From the NCBI GenBank assembly GCA_016800925.1, contig JABCPU010000816.1, positions 1 through 25,543 of the forward strand: a stretch of DNA of 25,543 nucleotides, given 5' to 3'. The notes beneath the pieces were generated by a model. It had not been told where the DNA came from. It saw only the letters and a list, made by a program, of their open reading frames with translations, and did not search any database. Below are positions 1-10,344 of the stretch, in pieces (position 1 is the first letter of the stretch; each line of letters starts with the position of its first letter). Made by a program: the position numbers and the translations under genes. The stretch is from Suillus spraguei (Eukaryota > Basidiomycota > Agaricomycetes > Boletales > Suillaceae).

Positions 1-1830
1 CGAACTTCGGCACCTGGCAGTTGGGAATCTGGACTCGGGACTCATAACCATGTGAAAGATATTGATCCACATATTTAACCACCCAACCCCGAACCCCAGC
101 ACCCGGGAGTGAGAACAATGTGAGTCAATACAAAGATATTGATGTACACATGTTGAATGCCGAACCCCGAACTCCGGCACCCGACACTCGGGACTCGGGA
201 CTTGATACTCATAACAATGAGACAGATATCGATCCACATATTTTAACACCGAACCCCGAACACCGCCACCCGTGAGTTAGAACCATGTGAGGCAATACAA
301 AGTTGAGTCCGAATTACGATCACTGAGTGCCGGGTTACCATGTGAGGCAATACAAAGATATTGATTTACACATGTTGAGTGCTGAACCCCGCACTCCGGC
401 ACCTGGGAGTTAGCACAATGTGAGGCAATACCATGATATTGATTTACACATGTTGAGTGCCGAACCCCAAGTGCCGGAGCTCGGGGTTTGGCAGTCAAAA
501 CAATGTGAGGCAATACCATAATATTGATTTACACATGTTGAGTGCCGAACCCCGAGTGCCGGAGCTCGGGGTTCGGCAGTCAAAACAATGTGAAAGACCT
601 CGATCCACATATTTTATGTGCCGAACCCCGAACTCCGGCACTCGGGACTTCCAAGCTCCAGCACCCGGGAGTTAGCACAATGTGAGGCAATACCATGATA
701 TTGATTTACACAAGTTGAGTGCCGATCCCCGAGTGCTGAGTCCCGAGTGCCGGAGTTCGGGGTTCGGCACATAAAATATGTGGATCGAGGTCTTTCACAT
801 TGTTTTGACTGGAGCTCCGAGCCCCGAGCTCCGGCACTCGGGGTTCGGCACTCAACATGTGTAAATCAATATTATGGTATTGCCTCACATTGTGCTAACT
901 CCCAGGTGCCGGAGCTCGGGGTTCGGCACTCAAACAATGTGAAAGACCTCAATCCACATATTTTATGTGCCGAACCCCGAACTCCGGCACCCAGCAATCG
1001 GACTCGGGACTTGGTACTCATAACAATGTGAATGATATCGATCCACATATTTTAACACCGAACCCCAAACCCCGCCACCTGCGAGTTACAACTATGTGAG
1101 GCAATACAAAGATATTGATTTACACATGTTGAGTGCCGAACCCCGAGCTCTGGCACCTGGGAGTTAGCACAATGTGAGGCAATACCATGATATTGATTTA
1201 CACATGTTGAGTGCCGAACCCCGAGTGCCGGAGCTCGGGGTTCGGCAGTCAAAACAATGTGAAAGACCTCAATCCACATATTTTATGTGCCAAACCCCGA
1301 ACTCCGGCACCCGGCACTCGGGACTTGGGACTTGGTACTCATAATGTGAAAGATCTTGATCAACATATTGTCAGTGCTGAACCCTGAACCCCGGCACCCA
1401 GCACTCGGACTCGGGACTCAGAACAATGTGAGGCAATAGACACCTATTGATCCACACATTCTAAGTGCCGAACTCCGAACTCCGAAATCTGGTAGTCTAC
1501 TATTTAGGGGTTCGCAGTTCGGTACTCGGGCTTTTGCACTTGAGACCAAAAACAATGTTAGGCAATAAAATGACTTTGATCCACACATTTTTGGTAGATA
1601 TCTTTTTCATCTCAAATCTTGAATCTCGAGTGCCGAACCCCGAATCCCGAAATCTGGTAGTCTACAATTTTGGGGTCCGGTCCTCGGGACTCAGACACAT
1701 GTCAGGCAACAACAAAACTTTGATCCACACATTTTTGGTAGATGTCTGTTTTGTCTCGAATCTCGAGTTTCTAGTTTCTAGTTTCGGTACTCTGCACCCG
1801 CACCCGGCACTCGGCACTAGATGACTCCAC
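1..1830. repeat. Complex satellite / degenerate tandem repeat array
   Basis: The region is made of recurring blocks: a GC-rich core of the type CCGAACCCCGA(A/G), CTCCGGCACC and CTCGGGACT, alternating with AT-rich linkers such as ACAATGTGAGGCAATAC, ATATTGATTTACACATGTTG and GATCCACATATTTTATG. Several cores form perfect hairpins, for example 543-578 and 1212-1247 with a 14-bp stem. The repeats become more diverged and more widely spaced after about 1450. The small ORFs here run in both directions through the repeats and look fortuitous. From 1831 to 2128 the sequence is diverged and AT-richer, with no gene. It could be subtelomeric, pericentromeric or simply intergenic satellite; the window does not decide this. 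Confidence 0.85.
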
Positions 1831-2128
1831 ACATGGACTTTAAATCTTTCACCTTGTGTGTTGTGTTTCGGGTGTCCGGGTATCTGGAATTCAGGAAATC
1901 TCTAGTTTGAATCTCCAGTTTCGAGTTCCTGGATTCGGGACTTGGCACCCGGCACCTGGCACCTCAATTATCGATGAATGTCAGACATGATGAATTCAGG
2001 TTTTTGTGCTTCAGGGTTTAGATTTTGGTGGTCGATGGTAGGTATATGCACTCATAGGGTGCATGTATCCTATGTGTTTGATTCTCTGGTGGCTACATCA
2101 GCTGTACGTCTTTATGATACATATCTAG

Positions 2129-2690
2129 GCCCACCCATATATGTAATATATTTTACCTCGGCCCACCCGTCTATGTAAAATTCCCCCACGTCGGCCCACC
2201 CGTCTATGCAATAAATATTTTACTGCACCCTCGGCCCACCCATCTATGTAATACACCCCACGTCGGCCTACCCGTATATGTAATATTCTCTCCCCTCGGC
2301 CCACCCGTATATGTAATATTCTCTCACCTCGGCCCACCCGTATATGTAATATTCTCTCACCTCGGCCCACCCGTATATGTAATATTCTCTTACCTCGGCC
2401 CACCCGTCTATGCAATAATATTTGCCTTGCATCTCTCTTCAGCCCAGCTGTCTATAATATCCTACTCTACATACTACCCAGATGGGCCCACCCATCTCTG
2501 TCAGGGATGATATCCCCCTGGCCCATCCGTCAACATCAGAAATCATGTTTCCCTCGGCCCACCCGTCTCTCCCACAAATACAAGTCTCCCGGCCCACCCG
2601 TCTCCATCGGAAATAATTTTCCCCTCGGCCCATCCGTCAACATCGAGGATATACATAACCTCGGCCCATGGTCCGCTGGCCCGTCTTTGA
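2129..2690. repeat. Minisatellite, unit about 33 bp (GGCCCACCCGTATATGTAAT)
   Basis: Units begin GGCCCACCCGT and continue with TATATGTAATATTCTCTCACCTC. Four consecutive units around 2262-2395 are nearly identical with a 33-bp period; flanking units vary in length (about 32-40 bp) and sequence. Farther right (2490-2690) only the GGCCCA(C/T)CCGTC core survives. Because 33 is a multiple of three, the minus strand stays open and reads as an 11-residue repeat (GRGERILHIRV), which I treat as a by-product. The array stops close to the truncated end of the retrotransposon. Confidence 0.88.
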
Positions 2691-2747
2691 CGGGATATTA
2701 TGTGGGTCGGGTGACCCATATAGTACGGAGTTTGTCACTGAAGGGGC

Positions 2748-5212
2748 TCAGTCTAAAGCAGCACCGAGGTGCGTGAGAATATGGAAAGACTCAAGATGTG
2801 CTGTCGGGGCTGAAGTTTTGGTATAATCTTGCCCCAAGACGGCGGAATATCCACAGCAGACATAATGTGCCTTAATACGTACAGGTCTCCCTTCCTGATC
2901 ACACTTAAGCTTGAAAATTGGTCGACCACGCATAATTTTGCAACCCATGGGTACCGAAGATTGTGGTACAAGGTTAAAAACACCCAAGTTGTGCAGGGAA
3001 GTGAACTCCTCCTGCAGGGCCTTGGTCCACTCTAGGGCATGGTCAGAGTTCATAGTGTCAGCATAAGTGACGGGGTCGTCTGGGAATTCAGTGTCAAGAT
3101 GGTTGGGGATCATGGCAAAGAGGTCCACAAAATGATGTAGCTCCTCCTCAGAGATGAGGGTAGCCAGAGTATCTGCAACAGAAGTAGGGTTGGGTGAGAG
3201 AGCCTGTATATGGTCCTTTGCCGTGAGTGATGCCAGGATGGCTCTTTGGGCCACTGAAATGTAAGGTTTACCATCAATAGCACATTGGCATTCGGAGGGC
3301 ACAGTGGTGTGAGAAGAACAGTGAGGTGGGAGTGCATGTGGGATGCTGGCAGCCGGAACACTGGTGGGTGAAGGAGTGGTAGCAGGTGATGCTAATGGTA
3401 AAGGTGAAGTGGAGGGCAGAGGTGAGCCAGCTTGGTGTGACTCGATAAAAGACACATGATATGACACAAAAACCTTGTGAGTGACACGATGGTAGCATCG
3501 GTAGGACTTGAAGTCGAGAGAGTACCCAATAAGCACACACTCAACAGAGCGATTGTAAACTTTGGGGTTGTGATGATTCTGGATAAGAACAAAAGCATGG
3601 CAATTGATCTCACAGAGATGAGATAGATCAGGCTTTGTACCTGTCCATCGTTCAAATGGGGTGTGTCCAGCTTGAGAAAACACAGGCATACAATTAGAGA
3701 GGTAGCACGTGGTTAGGATGAACTCATCCCATCGGTTAATAGGTACATTGCAGGCGGAGCACATTGCACGGGCCTTACCCATCAATGTATGATGGAGACA
3801 TTCAACCCTACCATTCTGTGCTGAGGTGTAAGGAGCAGTGAATTGATGCTGTGTGCCACGAGAGAGTAGCCATTCCCACATTGAGTCGGACTTACGTTCG
3901 CCATTGTCAGAACGATAGATCCTGACTTTCAGATCAGTCTCAAGTTCTCGTGCGCGTTCCCAGGCTTGAAGGGCAGAAAAAGCATCAGACTTAGCAGCAA
4001 GAGGGATAGTCCAGGCATAGGAAGAAAAGTCATCAATGATATCCATGACGTATTTGTTACCAGAAGCCGACAAAGTATTGGGGTGTTCCATCAAGTCTAT
4101 GTGCACAATTCCGAGCTTCCTAGTAGCCTTACTCCCTACATGAGCCTTTGGGATGCTAGTCCTGGTCTGTTTGCCAAGGATGCAATCATCACATTTGGGA
4201 GGCTCAGCAGAAAGAGTGATAGGCATACCAGTTGCATTATCAGAGCATGCAAGATCATATACGGCGCAGTAATGTGCATGTCCAAGATGGCGGTGCCAAG
4301 TTTGGAAGGTGGGGAGTTGTTGAGAGATATATGCATGCTCAGCGGACAACTGGCTGCCAGACAGGGCATACAGACGGCAGGATGTCAATGAGCCAGATAG
4401 CATACGAGCACCACTGTGGGCCTGTACCCAACAGTTGGTGGCGTCAAAGGAGGTGACACATCAATGGGCCATACAGAAAGAGGACATGGAGATGAGGCGC
4501 ACAGTAGCGGTGGGGATGAAAAGGACATTGTCCATGGTGATGTGAATCCCTTTAGCGACGATGAGATGAATGGTGCTGACGCCAATGGCCTGAATGGAAG
4601 AGCCTCCTACACCATTAACAGTGCAAGGAGCAATGGGGCGCAGGCTGTAGAAGTCAGCCTCAGAGTTGCTAATGTGGACAGATGCGCCACTGTCAAGGAA
4701 GAACAGCACAACTGAGGGGTCCATGACAGTGCGAGTGTGTTGGTTAGGGGCCTTGTAAGTGATACCTGCAAAGTCAACAGGCTGTGAGCATTGGCGCCAG
4801 TCAAGGCTGGCCTGAAGAGGTTCGATGGCCACAAGGAGAGCCATGTACTCATCTGCATCAGATGCAGATAAGTCATGAATGAGGTGGGCATGATGGTATC
4901 ACTGGCAAGGCCAGCAAACTCTTGAGATGCAATGGCAGGCACTGGACCGGGTCATGGGTCAGAGGCGACATAGATGGCCTCACATGTCTCACTGTCAAGG
5001 AGGTAGGCTCTGCTGCTAGTGTCATAACATAGTCTGCCAGGTTTGCCCGTGGCAGCAGTCGGCTTAGGAGGTTTGTGGGGTGTGGTGCCTTTATTGGATT
5101 CATGTGCAGCACACTTGTTGGCAAGCACCTCATCACGCTTGCCTTCCATCGCACCTCCCCTACCAAAACAGTCCTTGATGGTATGTCCTGTCTTACCGCA
5201 ATTGCCACACAT
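2748..5212 (-). pseudogene. Ty1/Copia retrotransposon pol, broken and 3'-truncated
   Basis: Read on the minus strand, domains appear in Copia order. A retroviral zinc knuckle lies just after position 5212 (CGNCGKTGHTIKDC, CX2CX4HX4C). An aspartic protease core follows near 4700 (FFLDSGASVHIS). The integrase (about 4330-3700) has an HHCC zinc-binding part (HRHLGH...CDDC) and a DDE core (HIDLMEH, RSDNGE, QNGRVE). The start of an RVT_2 reverse transcriptase ends at a stop at 2748, before the catalytic region, so the rest of RT and all of RNase H are absent. Other lesions are an in-frame TGA near 4952, a frame change near 4880 and an in-frame TGA at 4461-4463. The element cannot be autonomous. 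No full gag precedes the zinc knuckle, because a stop lies a few codons upstream at 5222-5224. Confidence 0.92.
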
Positions 5213-5222
5213 GTTAGCGACC

Positions 5223-7630
5223 TAGCCAGGCGCTAAGGAACTTGAGTGGTGTCTGCGACGGTGTCTTCTTAGATAGATGATCTATAGATAAAGACCTATA
5301 AAACCAAATATCTCCACGGTCAGTGATTCAGACAAATACCAATGACTGATAACATGGTTGTACGTGGGTGGCTGTTTAGTGTTCCCCAGGCTACGGTCAG
5401 CAAATGAGTCACTTCTGTGAGATCAGCAAACTCTTGGACAATGACAAAGATTCTCGAAACAACTGGACTTCAAAGAAAAACACAGAAGTCAAACAAACTA
5501 AGAAACAAAAGTGACTGGCCGAATTACTCTCTCCAATGAAATGCAGGTGTTTTGCAACCAATTGTGCTACTGCAATTTGTGGGAAGTTACAACAATCACC
5601 TTCTCAGACAAGCAGGTAGGATCCCTGGTCAAGACTAGTCACTACTTCAGAGATCTTCTAGCTTACTATTGAACCTGCTGCCAAGGAACTCACTATGAGT
5701 ATTAAGCAGATAACAGGAATGGACGTCCTTGGATTTCAATACCAAGTCCCCTTTCAATAACTAGAGTCTATCAGTCAGTGAAGACCTTAACTCAGTATCG
5801 CTACTCAGATGTGCGAGATCAAGTGTCACTGTCAACCTCTAAAGTCTCTCCCACTAAGCTACTCTGGCCTTAGATGGACTAAAGAGACAAACACAAATAT
5901 TAGAAACACAAGGACACTTAGCACCAACAAACTTTGAAAGAGAGAGAGAGACCAGTAATCAAAGAAAAAGAAGAAAAGAGAAAGATTCAAAAGAAACAGA
6001 AGCAAGGAAACAGACAACAGAGAAAGAAAAACAGAGAGGAAGATGATGAAAGAAACTAGAATGAATTTGTCAAAGAAAAAAGATTTGTTGTCTTGCTAGT
6101 TGTCAGACACATTGAGCTCAGGGTCTTGCTAGTTGTTGAGCACAGTGAGCTCAAGGTAGTGCTATCTCACAGAGTAGACTTCCAATCTTACTGTTGTTGA
6201 CAATGTTCTTGACAGTGTGCTGATAGTGCTGGTCACACTTCACTCTCAGTTATATTTCTGAGGGGGAGAAAATCTCTTTTATTGACAAAAAGGTGGGTAT
6301 TATATAGACAAAATGAATGGCTATGCTACTGTTTTCCCACATTTTGTAGGGGTGCTGACCTACCCTATTTATTGAATATTGTCATAGTTGATTTGTAATA
6401 TGCTCAAGGGTGTGAGAAAAAGTCATGTGGGATCAATGGCTATGCATAAATTTGAGATCAGGTGACTATTAGTGGCTATCCTAGGAGGAATATCAATTAT
6501 GTAATATTTGAAGCATAATTTGCACTTTTTTGTAGATGCATAGAGGTGATGCGAGTGAATCATAATGTGTTTCATGAGTTTTCTGCAGGGTAACTCTATG
6601 TAATTATTTTGCTGGGTCACCTGACATTTGTGGGAATCTCATGAAGTAGTTTCTGTAGAAACATACATAAATCCCCATGAAAAATGAATTAGAAATAATA
6701 AGCAAACTTTTACGAGCAACAAGAAACTTTTGATTCTGCATCATGGATTGATTTCTGAATAGAGGAACACTAAGCTATTATAGTCCTGGTACTATTTGTC
6801 AGCTGCAGTAGTGTTTAGTCAGCCATGCACCAGACCAGTTTGGTGTGTGTCAATGGGCACTCTATCAAGAGCAGTGGCCCGTGCGTATCAGTCTCCTAGT
6901 GTGGCATGCGCTAGTTGCGTTGGTCGGAGGTAGGGCTGTATGCTGTCTCACGACCTACGTCACAGAGACGAGGTTCTTGATGACGATCAAGACGTAGAAG
7001 TGATGAGCTTCTACAAAGTTGAATAGAGACAATAAGCTTATGAAAAGCTTATCGAAGGAAGTTCAGGGTCAAAGATCAAGTAGATTCAAGTTAAAGAAGT
7101 ACAAAGGCTATCTGCACATATTTATACGTAAGATTGAAGCAGAGCACAAATATGTACATAAGTATCGCTGGATTAAGTATGAAGTTAGATAGCCAATAGG
7201 AAGACGCATGCTCACAGGTGAGTCAGAGGCATATGAACCAATGAATGCACGCATGTGTAAAAGGGAGTCATAGGTGCAGAGCCGAAGGTATAAAGGGTAC
7301 GAGCCAATGAGGTGACACACGAGTCATAGGTAAATGCAAAGGAAAAGATAAAAGGAAATACGACACCAGATGTAGTCCTTGAGCCAAAGAGTTGTTTGTG
7401 TGAACCAGAGGGTAGTGCATGTTGAAGCGCAGAAGGAGGCAATGAACGTGACAGAGGCGTCTGAGGCGTGAGAGGCACGAGGGGTGCAAGGAGTGCATGC
7501 GAGCACAAGGAGTATCAGAAGAGTGCGCGTTGATGGAGGCCTCGTCGGGACGAGAGTAGATGGCAATGCATAGGAGGAAAAATGATAGTAGGGGTGCAAG
7601 AAGGTGTTCTTGTAACAGCACGTAGGGCAG
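5223..7630 (-). other. Non-coding stretch, probably LTR/leader remnants between gag and pol pieces
   Basis: I see no convincing protein-coding gene. The position between a gag fragment and a pol fragment of the same orientation suggests nested or rearranged LTR sequence. Minus-strand signals fit this: TATATAA at 6300-6306 with AATAAA at 6278-6283, and a second TATAAATA at 7119-7126. Near 6090-6160 there is a short direct repeat (TCTTGCTAGTTGT twice) alternating with GAGCTCA palindromes. A purine-rich tract lies at 5935-6060. I could not find two matching LTR copies or target-site duplications by eye, so LTR borders are not claimed. Confidence 0.45.
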
Positions 7631-8417
7631 GTGGAGGACATGGCCTTGGTAGCCACAAGAACAACATCAGGTGAGCTCTTCGCAGACTCAGTGTCGATGA
7701 GCTGCTGCTCAACATCGAGATGAGACCGGATGTGTGAAGGACCATAAGCTTTAGTAGATGCACTGATAGTGATTGTGTCAGCGACATGGTTGCAGATGTG
7801 GGGAAGTTCATCAGACATGGTGTTGAGCATTATGATTACTAAAAAATCATCCTTGGCAGGAAGGCTGATTGTGTAGATCCGACGAACAAGTGCACTGAGC
7901 TGGGTACTAATGCCAGCTAGACGCTCATGGCGGCGATAGCAAAGAGACAGTGCTTGTTGGATGAGGAGAATCTGAGCAATGGGTCCTACCTGCTCGTGGC
8001 AAGACTTCAGCGCCTCCCAAGCAGTGTGCACATTAGAGTGACGCGTAAAAATTCCTGTTCCTCAACACTCAAATGAGTTCGGAGGGCTGCAATGATACAG
8101 AGATTATTAAGGTCAAAAAGACTGGCCCCAGTTGGATCGAGGATGGGGTTGGGACAAGTAGTAATATCTAGGATATATGCGCCTCCGTGTTTCAGCAAAA
8201 GGTAATTTTGCATCTTATCAGACCAGATGCTCCAATTGTTCTTGCTCCGATCAAGCACTTTGATCTTTTCCAGATCTGTCTGGCTCAAGGTGACGGCAGA
8301 TATGGCGGCTTGTACATTTGTAGTACTAGAAGTATTTGGCACGTTGCTGGCACTCTTAGTGCCTGAACTATGGGAGCTAGTATGTGGGCCTGGTTTTGGA
8401 TTCACAGTTGGCGCCAT
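7630..8417 (-). pseudogene. Copia-type gag remnant
   Basis: The minus-strand ATG at 8417 opens a reading frame with a Ser/Thr/Pro-rich start, followed by the Copia gag core: LEKIKVLDRSKNNWSIWSDK, then MQNYLLLKHGGAYILD. This resembles the fungal gag N-terminal domain (DUF4219/UBN2-like) in which an NNW.W motif precedes the capsid helices. A frameshift near 8035-8045 moves the frame; it then continues as AWEALKSCHEQVGPIAQ and helical capsid-like sequence to about 7630. There the similarity stops without a zinc knuckle. The missing zinc knuckle is present 2.4 kb away at 5212, so the two pieces may be one element split by later insertion. The upstream primer binding site supports a 5' element end here. 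Confidence 0.75.
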
Positions 8418-8667
8418 GATGGTGGTAAGGAGAGAAGGTGAGTGAAGAGGGAGAGATCGCCGAGCCCCTTGATTATAAGGTGGGCAACAGTCTGAGCTCC
8501 GTAGGTCTTCTCTCCCAAAGAGGGATAGATTGGCTTCGTTTGAATGTGTCGATCTGACTGACATGGTTTGTCTTATGCCGGCGGCGTGATGATTTCTCCG
8601 AATTGATTTAAGTTTAAGCTTGGCGGGTTCTGTTGTGCCTAGTGAGGTTTCCACGTTCTCGTTTTAT

Positions 8668-8688
8668 GAGAGCGCAGGGCTCATAACC
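8668..8688 (-). promoter_or_regulatory. Primer binding site for half initiator tRNA-Met
   Basis: On the plus strand the site contains AGCGCAGGGCTCATAACC, which reads like the D-stem/anticodon-arm part of a eukaryotic initiator tRNA-Met (CAU anticodon within CTCATAAC). On the minus strand it begins GGTTATGAGCCC, as in Copia/Ty1-group elements known to prime from a tRNA-iMet fragment cut in the anticodon loop. It lies 250 bp upstream of the gag start, where a PBS belongs. I infer this from remembered tRNA-iMet and Copia sequences. Confidence 0.7.
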
Positions 8689-8850
8689 TATAAGGACTAG
8701 ACACAGTTAGAGGCCTCAGTCATAGTGGAACGGACTAAGATTAATGTACCTAGACACAGTTAGAGACTACATAAGGTCATAAGTGTCTTGGTAGGATAAG
8801 AAACAGATAATGGAACTCACCCTCAGTTGTAGTGGAACGGACTGAGGGAG
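8689..8850 (-). repeat. Probable 5' LTR end with internal short repeats
   Basis: Immediately outside the primer binding site, where the LTR should be, the 16-mer CTAGACACAGTTAGAG occurs at 8697-8712 and 8750-8765. A 23-bp block ending in AGTGGAACGGACT recurs at 8714-8736 and 8821-8843 with two mismatches. No second LTR copy is visible in the window to fix the borders, so the outer limit (somewhere before about 8930) is unknown. Confidence 0.45.
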
Positions 8851-8933
8851 AGAAATAGATGGGCGGACATCATATAGGTAGTTTGAATGCCTATTATTCA
8901 ACTCTGTCGTGCATGCCGCTGTCACGTCGAATG

Positions 8934-9173
8934 CTATGCATCAACAGTTTTTTTAGAAGGTCCGGCTGTTACAGGAGTTACAGGTTGTGGAACAGAGGGA
9001 CTCGGAGGAAATGAAAGCAGATCTAAAAGTCTTCCGGATTTGTGTTTGAAGTAAGTGTTTCGGTGTACTTGCTTGGGCTTGCCCACATTCTTGAGAAGGC
9101 AAGAAGGGCAAACGCAGACATATATGTTGGTGCCGTCTTCGAGTCTGTGTATACCAGCTTGGTAGCAATGCAT
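8934..9173 (-). pseudogene. N-terminal fragment of a DNA-transposon-type CxCxxC protein
   Basis: The 79-residue frame begins MHCYQAGIHRLEDGTNIYVC and carries C-x-C-x2-C (CVCPSC) followed by RNTYFKHK. Many Agaricomycete proteins encoded by large DNA transposons (CACTA/Tnp2- or KDZ-related) start with a similar zinc-binding head of the form CxCxxC followed by T..RH. Here only the head and a Pro/Ser-rich linker survive; the frame ends at 8934 and no transposase core is visible downstream. The palindrome cluster at 9195-9313 directly upstream would suit a transposon end. The family assignment rests on motif spacing from memory. Confidence 0.5.
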
Positions 9174-9194
9174 TTTGCAAAGTTAAGAGTATCT

Positions 9195-9313
9195 GATCAG
9201 TGATCTGATCTATGCATTTCACTCAATTTGCCAAAGTTTCATTAGCAAATTTTCATGAAAATTTGTAAACGTGCAAAGTGAACTTCGCAATTTTAAAAAG
9301 TTTGCACTTTGCA
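9195..9313. repeat. Cluster of three palindromes / hairpins in AT-rich DNA
   Basis: Three inverted repeats follow one another. GATCAG-TGAT-CTGATC lies at 9195-9210 (6-bp stem). A perfect 20-bp palindrome, CAAATTTTCATGAAAATTTG, lies at 9246-9265. A gapped inverted pair joins 9272-9285 (TGCAAAGTGAACTT) and 9298-9313 (AAGTTTGCACTTTGCA). A long T run follows from about 9315. The setting, upstream of a transposon-type ORF fragment, suggests a transposon terminus or MITE, though AT-rich promoter DNA could also give such structures. From 9316 to 9731 I see no gene; this stretch should contain the promoter of the CHAT gene. Confidence 0.6.
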
Positions 9314-9780
9314 TCTTTTTTTTTTTTTTTGTTTTTGCATTTTTGATATCTCGATTCTTTTAGATACGTATATGTTTATTTATTTATTTCGATCTCTATT
9401 TACACATATCTACCTTATTCTTGTCGATTTTCACTGGGTTTCAAGGGCCGCTGTGACATTCAGGCAGTGCTGCCTGGCCAATGCCGTATAAATGTGATGC
9501 CGATTGTAAATGAGGATATCTGGGATGGCTTGATTATGTGATTTCCTGTGAGTCACTTCTGCCCTGTTGACATCTGCACTGCACTGCACCGTGTGCACTG
9601 GATGCCACGCAGCATGCTGTAATTCCTTCACTTATACTTTACAGGGTAGTACTACCGCAGTGCTCTGTGACCTCCAGCACGCATCTTACTCTGTAGTGTT
9701 TGGATCCACCCCTCATCGTTCAGCCATCATTATGGCCCATCGTCGACCTATCCAAACCTTCAAGTCTTCGAGCTCATCAG

Positions 9781-9810
9781 ATTCAGATTCAGATTCAGAT
9801 TCAGATTCAG
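9781..9810 (+). repeat. (ATTCAG)5 hexanucleotide microsatellite in coding exon
   Basis: Five perfect ATTCAG units encode the alternating Ser-Asp run of the CHAT protein N-terminus. The unit is a multiple of three, so copy-number change would alter length without breaking the frame. Confidence 0.9.
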
Positions 9811-10344
9811 ACTTTTCTTCAGCGTCATCACATAAAACTTCTCCAGTAGAGAAATCCGCTCCTAGTATCGAGCCCTTCAAGTTGAAAGGCAGAAAACGTC
9901 AATGTAAGTCGTTAGGCAATGATAACGACTTCAAGAGGAAGAGTTCAAAACGTGCACGATTGTGAGTCTCTGTGTTGTCTAGCACATGTATGAAGTTAAT
10001 CTTGTGTTTTCAGGGGGGGAAAAGACAAGTAAGTACGTGAAACACTAATCATCCAAATATCTGACAAGATTTACAGTTCGGCTTTGATTCCAATTGACAT
10101 ATCTGCTCTGCATCCTGCTGGGAGCATTGATGCGGATGATCTTGGGCAGGATCAACCCGCTGCATCCATGCATCTGTTATCGCCGGATCAACTTACTGAT
10201 CGAGTAGAGAAATGCTTGCAGAGAGATGAACCCCATGTCTTAGATGAAGTGATATCCCTTCATTATGATGCACTAGGGTACTACAGCACCGGGGATGATT
10301 GCCGAGGGCAATTGCTAGATAATCTGGGTGTAATGCTGGAAACT

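Noticed and set aside
277..1279. Several 60-95 codon ORFs on both strands with shared peptides such as GVRHSTCVNQY
   Set aside because: The shared peptides come from the satellite units read in either direction; the ORFs overlap each other and have no independent coding signal.
2125..2415. Minus-strand 96-codon ORF with an 11-residue repeat (GRGERILHIRV)
   Set aside because: It is a translation of the 33-bp minisatellite, whose period is a multiple of three. No start context or family similarity supports a protein.
1..8850. CRISPR array or prokaryotic defence island
   Set aside because: Repeats have no uniform repeat-spacer layout, and introns, a Copia element and eukaryotic genes show fungal nuclear DNA.
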